Position numbers and translations under genes: made by a program. A DNA stretch of 64,000 bases, taken from the NCBI RefSeq assembly GCF_030704535.1, contig NC_081813.1:8671501-8735500 (forward strand). Reading direction: 5' to 3'. Positions 13,193 through 29,450 of the stretch are shown here, piece by piece. Source of the DNA: Vitis vinifera. Taxonomy: Eukaryota > Streptophyta > Magnoliopsida > Vitales > Vitaceae. Numbering within the stretch: the stretch's first letter is position 1; the number at the start of each line of letters is the position of its first letter. Under the pieces are notes generated by a model, which saw only the letters and a list, made by a program, of their open reading frames with translations, was not told the DNA's origin and searched no databases.

Positions 13193-14204
13193 ATTATTTC
13201 TTCAATTGAGATGAGATGCTGACAAAGTCACCCCATCTCTCTATTGCATTTTTTTTATTTATTATTATTTCAAGTAGCCTCTATAAGTTTCAATTCAATT
13301 ACAGAAATATTATTTGGAGCTATTTTTCATACCTGGCAATATTAGCAAACTTAAATTCTGTTTTTGTGGATAATTCATTTGGAATGGCTAATTAAAGGAG
13401 CTTCTGTTAATGCCCAGCAAAAGTTACACATTTGCTTATGCTAGGAACCTTGCTATTTTAGAAGTGTTGCAGAAAGAGCAGAATCTACATCATCTGTGTG
13501 AACAGATGGACAAAGCATAGGTGGTATCAACAGAAGGACAAAGCAACTGCAAGCAGACACAAGACACCAATTTTACATGGAAACAATTTGCAATGCCAAA
13601 GGCAAAAACATGGGACCAATTCAGATAAAATTTTCCAGTCTTGTTAAATATTCTCCACCTAAATGCTGGGTCACAGTAAGTATTAACTACTTTTAACCTA
13701 GACCTGGGGCTTCAAAGCAAACAGAACAATGATAGATCTTAATGGACTGTCATAAAATATCTTCTGAAACACAGTTGAAGGGTTCAATCAATAATTTGTT
13801 ACATAAGGATGAAGATTCTGGCTCCATGATTCACCTTCTAAACTTTTAGCCAATACTTAGCTGAAACCAGCATTCAATTTGGCAGTCAGATGAAGAGGAA
13901 AACATTTAACAAAATCCCCACCTTGAAAAACACTAAATCCTTGTCATAAGTTGAAGAACAAAGTTCACCTCAGAAAAGAAATACATTATAAGCTCAAAGG
14001 ATAATTTGACATATTTCAATCCCTCGAAAGTTACAAGCATATAGGCTATGCCATTATAGGTGAATCTAGTATACATTCATCCATCACATTGAGTAAACAA
14101 TTGGAGGGTAACTGCTTTTTGCAAATTTATGAAACCTACAGAACATGAAGGAAGCAGTGACCAGATTGATGAACATGCAAAAATTCACATGTCTTGAGTA
14201 GAAC
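13193..14204. other. convergent 3' flanks
   Basis: This 1-kb stretch separates the 3' ends of the coiled-coil gene (+) and the helicase gene (-) and should contain both 3' UTRs. I see no open frame with protein character and no repeat. An exact poly(A) signal could not be assigned. Confidence 0.5.
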
Positions 14205-19649
<5,445 letters not shown>

Positions 19650-19744
19650 CTTTAACTTGCAAATCAAACTCAGAACCCTGAAATTATCCTGAATCGAACT
19701 AAAAGGGAGCCTTTCTCAACGAAATCTGCAATAATCTTCTAGGG

Positions 19745-19753
19745 TTAGGGTTT
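19745..19753 (-). promoter_or_regulatory. telo-box in the RH35 5' leader
   Basis: ttagggttt on the plus strand reads AAACCCTAA on the gene's strand, inside the longer aaaccctaaccctag. Telo-boxes of this kind are common near the transcription starts of plant translation and RNA-processing genes. It lies about 100 bp upstream of the predicted 5' UTR donor and so marks the first exon or its edge. Confidence 0.55.
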
Positions 19754-20065
19754 GAAACGCAAAATAGTAAGGAAAGAGGAGAGAGAATGGCTAGGTACAA
19801 GTGAAATGAAAGAGCAACCTCGATTTAAGGCGGCGCGAATTCTCTTTCAGCAACTTTCCTGGTTCTACTACCACCTCTCATGCGTCCCAAGTAGCTCCTC
19901 ACCCCTTTAACCAATTAATCGTATCTTTAATGATTAAGACTAAATATAAATCTAATTAATATAAATAAATAAATTTAAATTTAAAATTTTCGAATGATGG
20001 AAGAGAATATACCATGAAAAATTATTAAGCAAGATATAAAATAGAAAATGATAAAATAAAAAAAT

Positions 20066-20068
<3 letters not shown>

Positions 20069-20097
<29 letters not shown>
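20069..20097. repeat. (AT)n microsatellite
   Basis: An uninterrupted run of about 14 AT dinucleotides lies between the divergent RH35 and TTM3 promoters. It is a likely polymorphic marker. Confidence 0.9.
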
Positions 20098-20099
<2 letters not shown>

Positions 20100-20369
20100 A
20101 AGGAAAAAATTCAAATAATGTAAAAATAATAAGTAAAGGTATTAAGTAGGCTTAACTCTATAAGTAAACTTTATTTTAAATTTATAACATTATTTTTTTT
20201 ATGGTATTTGAAATGAAATTATTATTTATATTTTAAAAATCAAACTTAAATTTATATTTGTAGTTTTTTTTCCTTTTTTGGAATTTATAGGGAATAATGC
20301 ATACACATTTTTTTTTTCTTGGGAAATTCGAGGAGGATATATATGTCCTTGGGTTTTACTAGATCTGTT

Positions 20370-20485
20370 GTTGTTTAGTGATATTAAAAAGTATTTTTAT
20401 CATTTATAATACTTGAAAGATAAAATTTTTGATTTATTAAAAATATTAAAAACGTTTCTTAAAATCATTATCGAACAAATTTTTG
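20370..20485. repeat. foldback MITE-like element, TTTGACAATGATTTTA family
   Basis: The left arm is tgtttagtgatattaaaaag and the right arm ends aaaatcattatcgaacaaa. They are imperfect reverse complements about 110 bp apart, with the central AATACTTGAAAGATAAAA block typical of this family. It sits in the TTM3 upstream region. Confidence 0.5.
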
Positions 20486-20734
20486 CTATTATCATGAAAA
20501 ACGTATTCATTAAAGTAAATAATTATTCTTACCTTACAAAAATAATTTTTTAAAGATTTTTATTTTTATTAATGAATATTGAAAAATATTTTTAATAATT
20601 CTGTACAATGAAATTAGATTTTTTTTTTTTTTTTTAAGTTTTAAATATGTAAATTTTTTATTTGAATAAACATCAATGATCTTAATTTTTTTTTCAGATG
20701 CCTTATCCGTCAGCCCATCACTGAGTAAGGAGAG

Positions 20735-20797
20735 ATGAGTAACAATCATTCTTACTTTCCACCACTGCCACTCAAAAACAACGAGGATGCAACTTAA
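20735..20797 (+). other. upstream ORF 1 of TTM3 (20 codons)
   Basis: ATG at 20735 opens a frame of 20 residues (MSNNHSYFPPLPLKNNEDAT) that stops at 20795-20797, 78 bp before the TTM3 start. If the transcript begins upstream of it, it would lower TTM3 translation. It does not resemble CDC26. Confidence 0.35.
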
Positions 20798-20966
20798 GCT
20801 CCGTTTGGTTGCTGGGAAAGATGTAGAAACTCTTCCCTCCCTTTTCCTATTCTTTCTCGGCAGCCAAACCGCGCCATGGAAGTCGAGGTCAAGCTTCGCC
20901 TCCCTGACGCCGCCTCCCACCAGAAACTCTCCGACCTCCTCGCCCCATTCCATGTCAAAACCCTAA
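20787..20966 (+). other. upstream ORF 2 overlapping the TTM3 start
   Basis: ATG at 20787 opens a 59-codon frame that overlaps both the end of upstream ORF 1 and the first 91 bases of TTM3 in another frame. An overlapping upstream ORF would be expected to inhibit initiation at the main ATG unless it is skipped. No protein family is recognised. Confidence 0.35.
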
Positions 20967-21478
20967 TCCAAGAGAACATCTTCTTCGACGGATCAGCCGC
21001 CGAGCTCTCCTCCAAATTTGCGGTCCTCCGCCTTCGGTTCTACGACCTCGATTCCCGCTGCGTTCTCTCCCTCAAATCCCAACCGCAAATCTCAAACGGC
21101 ATCAGCCGCGCCGAAGAAGTCGAAGAAGAAATCGAACCTCTGATCGGGCGTGCCTGCGTGGCGGAGCCATGGCGATTTAAATCGATGAATTCGAGGATAA
21201 TCAAGAGGTTGAGAGATGAGTTTGAGGTAGGAGATGAGGGCTTGGTGTGCCTGGGAGGGTTCAGGAACGTTAGAGCGGTGTATGCGTGGAATGGATTGAA
21301 TTTAGAGCTGGACGAAACTCATTTCGATTTCGGGACGAATTATGAGATTGAATGCGAGAGCTTGGAGCCAGAGAGAGCGAAGAAGTTGCTTGAAGGGTTC
21401 TTGGAGGAGAACGGGATTAGTTTCTCGAACGCGGAGGCCTCAAAATTTGCAGTTTTTCGATCCGGAAAGCTGCATTAG
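20876..21478 (+). CDS. TTM3: triphosphate tunnel metalloenzyme 3 (CYTH domain)
   Basis: This is an uninterrupted 200-codon frame starting in a good context (gcgccATGG). The N-terminal MEVEVKLRL is the ExExK signature of the CYTH/triphosphate tunnel family. Alternating charged residues follow on predicted strands (AVLRLRFYD, CVLSLKSQ, EEVEEEIE, RIIKRLRDEF, GLNLELDETHFDFG, NYEIECESLE, SKFAVFRSGK), as expected for an eight-strand tunnel lined with Glu, Lys and Arg. Plant TTM3 hydrolyses inorganic tripolyphosphate with a divalent metal, and its length of about 210 residues matches. The 5' part of the coding sequence is GC-rich relative to its surroundings. The gene is intronless in its coding part. 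Confidence 0.92.
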   Translation: MEVEVKLRLPDAASHQKLSDLLAPFHVKTLIQENIFFDGSAAELSSKFAVLRLRFYDLDSRCVLSLKSQPQISNGISRAEEVEEEIEPLIGRACVAEPWRFKSMNSRIIKRLRDEFEVGDEGLVCLGGFRNVRAVYAWNGLNLELDETHFDFGTNYEIECESLEPERAKKLLEGFLEENGISFSNAEASKFAVFRSGKLH

Positions 21479-23355
21479 TGAGTCAATTTCTCGTTCTGAG
21501 TATTTGTTTACAAGATGATTGAATTTATGGATTGAAGCCTTTCTGCTGATGTTGAATGATAGTGTGGGCATCCTATTGCAATTGATCAATACAATTCTTT
21601 AGCAAATTGCAGGGTATGTGATAATCATCATACTATATGCTGATTGAATATATGATTTGAAGTCTTTTTATATGCATAATCATAGATAATGGATTGTGAT
21701 GGTAAATATGTTCTTATGGGATGTTCTAGATGCTTTGAGAGCACAGAAGCTGGAGTTGAAGCCAGAGAGACAATCTGTAACATTGATACAAGAGGTTTGA
21801 CAAAGTTCATCAATTGCTTCAACTTTTGACACAGTTTTCTGAAGAAATATTTGTCATCATCTCTCTCACCACCAGTATACCATGGAGAGAGATGAATCAT
21901 TCCCCTAATCCATTGTTGTGAATCCCAGCATATGGATTCATTGATGTGCTCTGAACCTAGGTTTATTCAATCCGACTTTCTTTTATGAATGATTGATAAA
22001 GAGGAAAAAGAACATTGTAGTGATAAAAGTTCATCTGCATTTTGTTACATTACAGGGCTCATAGAAGATTATGTTTGGTTTGAGAAAATTTGAAAGAAAA
22101 TATAAAGAGAAAAAAATAAAAGGGAAAAGTAAAAGAAGAGAAAAAAATGAAAGAAAATATAAAATAAATTCAAAATCAATAAATTATTTTTATATAAGAT
22201 TTATTTTAATTATTTTATATAAAGACTAAATCATTTGTAAATACATAAATAATTTTAATTATATTTTATTCTTTTTATATTTTTTATATTAAAACCAAAT
22301 ATATAAAAAAAAAATTCCATTTTCTGTTCTTTCTTCATAATCTCATTCTGAATCTGTCATGTACATTATCGATATTTCAAATGATTGAACTCATTCCTAT
22401 TAAATGTGTTATCTCATTTTGAATCTTCCAATTTAATAAAGCTTCCACTACTTTGCTTCCAATTTGTTAGTGTCGCTCAGATGCATGACTCCTAAGCTTC
22501 TGCATTCAACTTAAAAAAAAAAAATTCTTTTAAATCCATTCTATAAAATTTTGAAACAAATTAATGTAATGAAGTAATAGAAAAATATGCTCTTTGCAAA
22601 TGAGAAGAAAAATAATTGTTTGTTAGAGCTTATGAAGATTATAGGTTATTAATATATATATATATATATATATAAGAAAACTTAGAAAAGAGTAAATTAA
22701 TAAATTGAAATATTTTACATGTGTTTATTAGTAAGGCCAAAATGAGCTATAATAATTTTAAAAAAAATTGAAAATTTTAGTGAATGAAGTTTCACAACCC
22801 CTTTAATTGTAATTAGAGGAAACATTTTGTAGTTTACCTTCAATATATTTTTTCACTTTTAATTTTTTTTTTCCCCATTTTTATTTGAAATTTTGTTTCT
22901 AATGGGCTCATTTCCGAAAGCAAATTTTGAGCACTCCCCTTCTTGTTCTCTATTCCGTTGTTTTTAAGATTCTTGGTAATTGTTGCAACCTTTTTCAACT
23001 TGAAGATGAACTTGGTGTATCCCTTCCTCCTACCAATCAACACAGACAAATGAATGAAAGGGTGGGCCAAATAGTCAAACCCTCTTCATGATCAAATTAG
23101 TCATGGTGTAAAGCAAGAAGTCAACAAATAAGAATGAATAGATTTGTGTCTAATTTGATGAGGGGATATGAAAGTAGTCATAACATTTCTCTAGTGAGTT
23201 CCATTTGTTCGTATGTCGACCAGTACAAGAGATAACTATGCTACTAGGGTCTATCAAGACTCATCAAACTTCCAACTTTGTAACCTTTAGTGTGATAAGT
23301 AGTGGGCCATGAGGGGTCTAGATTCATCAAAGCTCCTAAATGGAGAAAGTGAGTA
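21479..23355. other. intergenic region downstream of TTM3
   Basis: The first 500 bp should contain the TTM3 3' UTR. From about 22068 a GA- and A-rich stretch starting atgtttggtttgagaaa resembles one arm of the ATGTTTGGTT foldback family seen at 41508 and 62463. A (TA)n tract lies at 22652-22674. No supported gene is present. Confidence 0.5.
22652..22674. repeat. (TA)n microsatellite
   Basis: About eleven uninterrupted TA dinucleotides lie in intergenic DNA. Confidence 0.9.
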
Positions 23356-23477
23356 AGAGTGCGTTTGATAGTGATTTTAGAAAACGTTTATAACCTTTAT
23401 AACACTTGAATGAGACAAATTTTTAAGTGTTAAAAAGGTTAGAAACATTTCCTAAAATCACTCCCAAATGGACTCTA
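23356..23477. repeat. foldback MITE-like element, first of an adjacent pair
   Basis: The left arm agagtgcgtttgatagtgat pairs with the reverse complement of a right arm ending atcactcccaaatggactct. It is about 120 bp long. The next copy starts immediately after it, with no spacer. Confidence 0.7.
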
Positions 23478-23600
23478 AGAGTGTGTTTGACAATATTTCA
23501 GTAAACGTTTTTAGTATTTTTAACACTTGAATGATAAAAAAATTTAAGTATTGGAAATATTATAAACGCTTTCTAGAATCACTACCAAACGGAATCTAAG
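23478..23600. repeat. foldback MITE-like element, second of an adjacent pair
   Basis: The left arm is agagtgtgtttgacaatatt and the right arm is atcactaccaaacggaatct. It shares the inner acacttgaatgataaaa block with the preceding copy but differs at many bases. The two are separate, diverged insertions or an old duplication. Confidence 0.7.
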
Positions 23601-24819
23601 TCATGCATCAAACCTCCATAAGTTAATTTGTGCAACCATGTGGACGTCTGTTCCCTTTTTTCAATGCAACTCCAAGAGTTCTTGCATTTGGTTGCTACTA
23701 GTCCACCATGGGTAGTGGTGATCATAGTGGAGGGTGGTAGTTTTCTTAGGTGGTGATGGACGTTATTCTTCGTTGTCCTGATTTTCACCTCTTTGGTTTC
23801 CCGTGTTGTCAATGAACTCTTCATTTTTCCTCCATTGATCACTTACTCCATGCATCTTTTCAGACTTCAACATGCATTAGTCTAAAGGCCACATTTTTTG
23901 TGTATATACCAGGTGAGGTTGCTTACCACTTCTAATGTTAGTTTTTTTGCAATCCTTCCTCCCCTTAGCTAATCTTTGCTAATTTCAAGACTTTTTTCTT
24001 TCATGCCAACTTCCCTTTATCAATTTAAGGATTTTAAAACTCGTGTCAACAAGACTACTATTGTGGGCATGAATATTCCCATCCTTGACTTGCTAAAGCT
24101 AATGGGAATTCCTATGCCTCCCCTAAAGAAGAGGTTGATTAGGGGAGGGCTTAACTCAACATAAGAAGTTTAAGACGAGGTCATCTTCCATGCAATCACT
24201 ATTAACGTTTGAGAAAGAAGTTGAAATTGGTGCAATCACAATCTAATTCAAAGAGATAAAAGTCATCTTCATTAGAATCATTATCTAATCAAACTCCAAT
24301 CAATATTTAAGCTTCTCCAAGCATCGAGAATGACTCCTAAAAGGAGTCAATTACTGAGTCAATGGTGGTTGATGACTTCCCCTTAGGTCAAGTCACCTTG
24401 TTAAGTCGTATTGAGGCCTTTATCTAATGTCCTTATGTTGAGGATGGAGAGATAGTTGCTAGATTTTAACAAGTTAAAGATTCTTCTACTACTACTCTAT
24501 CAAAATCTTCCCTCCTTGGGAAAAAGCCCACACAATTCTAACCTACAAGTTTTGGTTGCCCCTCGAGCCAGTGATGAAATGTCAAATGGAGAGATTGATC
24601 TTATCTTTGACAATGAGAAGCATTTTCTCATGATCAAAGTGACCAAATTTGGGAATTAAGGTCATTGTTCCTCCTTGTCCCTCCGATGATTATGTCCTAC
24701 TACCCTCCTTAAGTGAGTGGGCTTAACTCTTGTATGGCTTTAGAAAAGGGCCTTCTATTGGTGAAAGCTATCTCATTCTAAGGATGGAAGGACAATTGTA
24801 ATATTTTAACCTGTTAAAG

Positions 24820-25008
24820 ACTCTTCTTTGTGATTGAGGATTGTTCATGTTATAAGTAAATCATGACAAGCCGATTGTAGCCCTAAAGCGGAACTCAAGC
24901 AGTTGCAATGACTCTTCTTTATGAATGAGGATTGTTCATGTTATAAGTAAATCATGATAAGTAGATCGTAGCCCTAAAACGGAACTCAAGCAGTTGCAAT
25001 GACTCTTA
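24820..25008 (+). repeat. tandem duplication, 91-bp unit, two copies
   Basis: ctcttctttgtgattgagg begins at 24821 and its counterpart ctcttctttatgaatgagg at 24912. The copies stay aligned through gccctaaagcggaactcaag and cagttgcaatgactctt with a handful of differences. This is a recent local duplication inside the gypsy element. Confidence 0.85.
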
Positions 25009-25624
25009 ATAAGGAATCATTGGCTTAAGCCCAATCTAATTAGTAGATCCTGTTTATAAGGAAGGAGTTGGAGAGTAAGGATGCACTTCTTAAGGAAATT
25101 AGAGATGACAAGTTGGCTACTGATGAGGTCACCCTTTTCTCCACACAAAAGGATGGCCAAGCTTTCCAAATTAAGTTAGGAATCTGAAAGGTCAGGTCAA
25201 CACCCTTGAGGCCAAACTTGCTAATGTTCAATCACTAATTGATGACTCGAATAGAAGCTTCATTGGCATGATGCAAAGGTAAGTGATTAGTTTGCAGCTT
25301 TTAAAAAGAAATCTCAAGAGATGAATGACCATGGTTTGACTATAAAATCCCTTACAGTTGATGTAGTTGTAGCTCATTCTAAAACTTCCAAGATCAAGGC
25401 AGAATTAACTATGGCGTTCATAGAGAAGGTGTTCTTTGCCTTTGAATCAAGAAGGTAGTTGGGTTGTCAAGAAGCTAGGTTAGGGAATGAGGTTGAAGAA
25501 GTGGAGGGTTAAAAGGTTAAGAAGGGAGCAGACAAGGGTGACAAGGAAGGAGATAAGGAAGAGAGTGGTAGTTAGGTGGTGAAGGAAGAGTGATTGTTTC
25601 AACTGGTGGGAATGTTTCCTTTAG

Positions 25625-25897
25625 GCCACTGAGGGTTGTTTAAAGGGAGTCTTCCCAATGAGATGCTCAACCTAGTAGATTATGGTCCCTTAGGTGAATG
25701 TCCTTGAGAGATTTAAGTCACTAGGGGTTGTTTAAAGGGTGTCATCCTAGGGAAATGCTCGAACTAGTTAATTGTGGTCTCTTAGGCAAATACCCTTCAT
25801 AGATTATGGCCACTAGGGGCCATTTGAAAGGAGTTATCCTTGAGATACTCGACCTGGTCAACTATGGTATGTTAGGTGCATGCCCTTGATGTATTTG
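25625..25897 (+). repeat. minisatellite, 92-bp unit, three copies
   Basis: Units begin at 25625, 25717 and 25809 with gccactgagggttgttt, gtcactaggggttgttt and gccactaggggccattt. Each contains an AGATGCTCAACCT-type block followed by TTAGGTGAATGTCCTTGA or a variant. The three copies differ by substitutions, so the array is old. It lies just upstream of the RT remnant. Confidence 0.8.
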
Positions 25898-28800
25898 AGA
25901 CTATAACAATCGACTAGGTTAAGCTTGAGAAACGAAGACTATAACAATCCATACCCTTAGTAGAACTTGGAAAGAATCTAAAGCTTCCTCTAGATTTTTA
26001 GTGATTTTCTTAGAAATTTCCACATTCCCTATGAAGTGGTAAGGCTCATGGAACTATTAAAACCAAATAGAGGAGCATACTCACTTTTGCATGATCATAC
26101 AAAGCCTTAGAGACTACCAATTATATGTTAAGCTAAATAAGTGTGAATTTTGGTCAAACTACATCACATCCTTAGGACATATCGTCTCTAGAGAAAGAAT
26201 ATCTATAGACATAGCTAAAGTGAAAGTAGTTATGACGTGGAACAAATTAGTCACCATGATGGAGAGTCATAGCTTCCTTGGATTGGCAAGATATTAGTGA
26301 ATATTAATTGAGGGATTCTCCTCTATAACATTACCATTGATTTTCCTAATGAGGAAGGGAGTTAAATTCTTATGAACTAATGAATGTGAATAGAGTTTTG
26401 AGGAGTTAGAAAATCGTTTAGTGTTGGTGCCAATATTAATGGTGCCAAGGGGATCCGAAGGATATGTCATCTATAGTAATGCATCTCACAAAAGATTGGG
26501 GTGTGTTCTTATACAAAATGGAAAAGTGATAACTTATGCATCTCACCAATTGAAACACCATGAGAAAATCTCATTCATGACTTAGAGTTAACAGTAGTAG
26601 TGTTTGCCTTAGAATTTTGTGAAAAGTGCAAAATCTTTATAAATCACAAAAGTTTAAAATATTTGTTTACAAAGGAGCTCAACATAAGGCAAAGGTGATG
26701 ATCGGAGCTCATTAAGGACTATGGCATAGCAATTCAATACCATCCCCGGAAGGTTAATGTCATAGCAAATGCTTTGAGTTGAAAGTCAGAAAGGATGGTA
26801 GCAACAATGTTGCTTGATTGAAGTCAACACATGGAAGTTTTATATTAAGAATGGGAGCAACTCCATATCCAAAGCAATAGTAAGGTGCTAGCCAATTTGG
26901 TAGCGCAACCAATGCTAATGGTTCTTGTATTAAAGCATCCCAACATAGTGATCCCCAAATTACTAACCTTGGTTAAGGTACCTCATCATGTTGGGGACAT
27001 TGGCTTTAGTATGGATGACAAGAGCATCTTTTGTTATAGATCACACCTTTGTTTGCCCAACGTAGAGGATTTGAGAAAATAACTTCTCAAGGAGGCTCAC
27101 TGCTCTTGATACATTGTACACCCAAGAGGAACAAAGATGTATCATGACTTTTTTTTTTTTTTTTTTATGAATAAAGATATATCATGACTTGAAAGAGCAC
27201 TTTTGGTCGATAGGAATGAAAAGTGATATAACCAATGTTTTATATGCTAACAAGTCAAAGACCGAGCACCAAAAATCACCAAGATAATTATAACCACTCC
27301 TAGAATAGAAATGGGAGAATGTCATCATGGATTTCATTATAAGGTTACCAAAGTCACTAGTAGGTCATAAGTAATATGGACTATAGTGGATAGACTCACT
27401 GAATCAACTTATTTCCTAGCTATCAAACTAACCTACAAACTTGAGCATCTGGCGACATTATATATCAAAGAGATCATAAGATTGCATGGAGTGTCATTAT
27501 CCATCATATTTAATCAAGATCTAAGATTCACTCCATGATTTGGGGTCAATTTGTAGAAGGATTTGGGGACAATTAGATTTTAGTTCAACATTACACTCTC
27601 AAACCAATGGATTGTTAAAGAGAGTTATTCGCATACTAAAGGTTATGCTAAGAGCCCACATATTAGATTTGGAGGCAATTGGGAAAAACACCTACTTTAG
27701 TGAAGTTTGCCTTTACTAATAGCTAATAGACAAGCATAGGCTTGTCTCTTTATGAGGCATTATATGGCAAAAAGTGTAGATCCTCAAGATGGGATGATTT
27801 TGGAGAAAGATGACTTATAAGCTGGGAAATGGTATAGTTAATGATAGATAAGGTATCTTTATTTCAAGAGCATCTTCGAATAACTTAGAACAAATAGAAA
27901 AGTTATGTTGATGCCTATCGTAGAGATTTAGAGTTTGAAGTAAAAGACCATGTGTTCTTAAGAGTCTCACAACAAATTGGAATTTTAAGTTCAGCCAAAA
28001 AGGCAAGTTGAGTCTAAGGTATGTAGGACCATTTGAAGTTTAAGAGGAAGACAAACTAGCTCCTTATCTAGTTGCCTTACTACCAAGTCTCTCATGCATT
28101 AATAATGTATTCCATGCATCTTCATTAAGGTTTTACAGATCAAATCCATTATACATGTCCTAGACACAATAGAAGTAGAATTAAGTGAGGAGTTGTCTTA
28201 TGAGGAACAACTTGCCCAAATTTTAGATCACTTGGAGAAAGTATTACAAAACAAGGTCATACCATTTGTAAAAGTATTTGTGGCACAATCATCTTATTGA
28301 AGTGGCTGCTTGGGAATTAGAGATGAGATGAGGGAGTATGTAGAACTATAGGAAATTCTGAGAAAAGAATTTGTTGAATGAGGGTAGATTGTAATGACCT
28401 TAGTTTTCTTTTATAAATAATACTTTTGAAGTTTTCCTTTTATAGGATAGTATCTCCACGTTTGTCTTTAGACTAGAGAGGAGACACTATCTTGCATGGA
28501 TGGCACCTACAAGGGCAGGTTGTCACAACGATTCTTAAAATGTGTTTGACAATTGATTACTACCAAAAAGTGCTATTTTGTAGACCTAATTATAATGGTT
28601 TTAAGCACCTTTGAGTAGTAATCATATTCATTTAACCCAATTAATTCATTAAGGTCCTTAGTAATTGGTTTTAACCATTTTGTGGCAAGTTTATATGTTT
28701 TTATCAACTTATGAATCAATTCAAGCATGCCAAATGATGGAGGAGCTACTTGGACAAGTTATGGCAAAGCTTTTGGAAGCTCAAATTCATGAAGAAACCA

Positions 28801-29061
28801 AGCTTTGGAGCCTCATAGTCCTTTGCCTTAGTCGTTTAAAGTATGCAAGGAAAGAGCACTGGAGAGAGGAAAAACAAAGTGAAGAAAACAGAGGAAAGCC
28901 AGCTGCAGTCTTCTTTTGCACTTTTGGAGCACTTCCCGAAGTCCATTTTCTACATTCTATATACCATTTCAAAGCTCAGGAAGTCAAGAATCCAATGCTT
29001 CAAACGGTATGCGATTCGGAGTTGAAACGAAGAAGTTACAGCCACTGCAAGTCAATCACTC

Positions 29062-29295
29062 TAAAGTGTTGCGAAATCAGCCTTTTGTTGCGAGAATTTC
29101 GCAGCCTTTTTGTACAGTGCTATGGAATTCCTCCTGAAGCTACCCGATACATGCCGCAAGCTGGAATGCTGAGAACCTCAAGGTGGAAGCCAATTTCGCA
29201 GCCCTGCGAGTTTAACTTGTTGTTGCGAAAATATTTCGCAGCCCTCTTGAGTGTCTGCGAAATCTCGCAGACACCATTTTCACCTGCGAAATGTC
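29062..29295. repeat. cluster of TGCGAAA/TTTCGCA palindromes in the LTR
   Basis: The motif gcgaaat or its reverse, attTCGC, occurs at least six times. Two sites are clean inverted repeats. GTCTGCGAAATCTCGCAGAC at 29253-29272 has 8-bp arms and a 4-bp loop. tgcgaaaatatttcgca at 29224-29240 has 7-bp arms. The cluster lies upstream of the LTR TATA box. Confidence 0.75.
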
Positions 29296-29440
29296 CTTAG
29301 TGCTTCCTGATATTTGTGCACCGACTCTTTTAGATATTTTTCTTCAGATTTTTGTGTCTAAATTTCCATTTTCTCCTTGTATTCAACCACTCATGTAATT
29401 CCTTAGCTAGGAAGTATCCAAGGAAGGGTAAATTACCTTC

Positions 29441-29450
29441 CTATATAAAC
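29441..29450 (+). promoter_or_regulatory. LTR TATA box
   Basis: ctatataaac is a strong TATA element in the middle of the LTR, followed by ctcttgtaaacactttcagg. It probably directed retrotransposon transcription. Confidence 0.55.

Larger units (their letters stand above)
19880..20697. other. divergent intergenic region between RH35 and TTM3
   Basis: This AT-rich spacer separates the 5' ends of two genes transcribed away from each other. It holds a long (AT)n tract at 20069-20097 and a foldback element at about 20370-20485. At its right edge a polypyrimidine tract and CAG (20695-20697) look like a splice acceptor for TTM3, so part of it may be a TTM3 5' UTR intron. Confidence 0.5.
24000..28380 (+). 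mobile_element. degenerate Ty3/gypsy retrotransposon internal region
   Basis: Plus-strand segments in several frames match the order of a gypsy polyprotein. An RT segment (26091-26297) has KLNKCEFW and a diverged GHIVS/FLGLARY. An RNase H segment (about 26440-26790) contains [14 protein letters not shown] and, later, DYGIAIQYHPRKVNVIANAL. An integrase zinc-binding region lies near 27080-27200 (HPRGTKMYHDL), and integrase core remnants continue to about 27560. A chromodomain-side tail extends to about 28360. Stops and frameshifts are frequent and most of the upstream RT is missing, so nothing is functional. The 24.0-25.9 kb part is probably gag-like or non-coding and holds minisatellites. LTRs of this copy were not identified. 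Confidence 0.75.

Noticed and set aside
28665..29300. 211-codon plus-strand frame as a possible gene
   Set aside because: It lies within an LTR, includes the palindrome cluster, and its residues have no family character.
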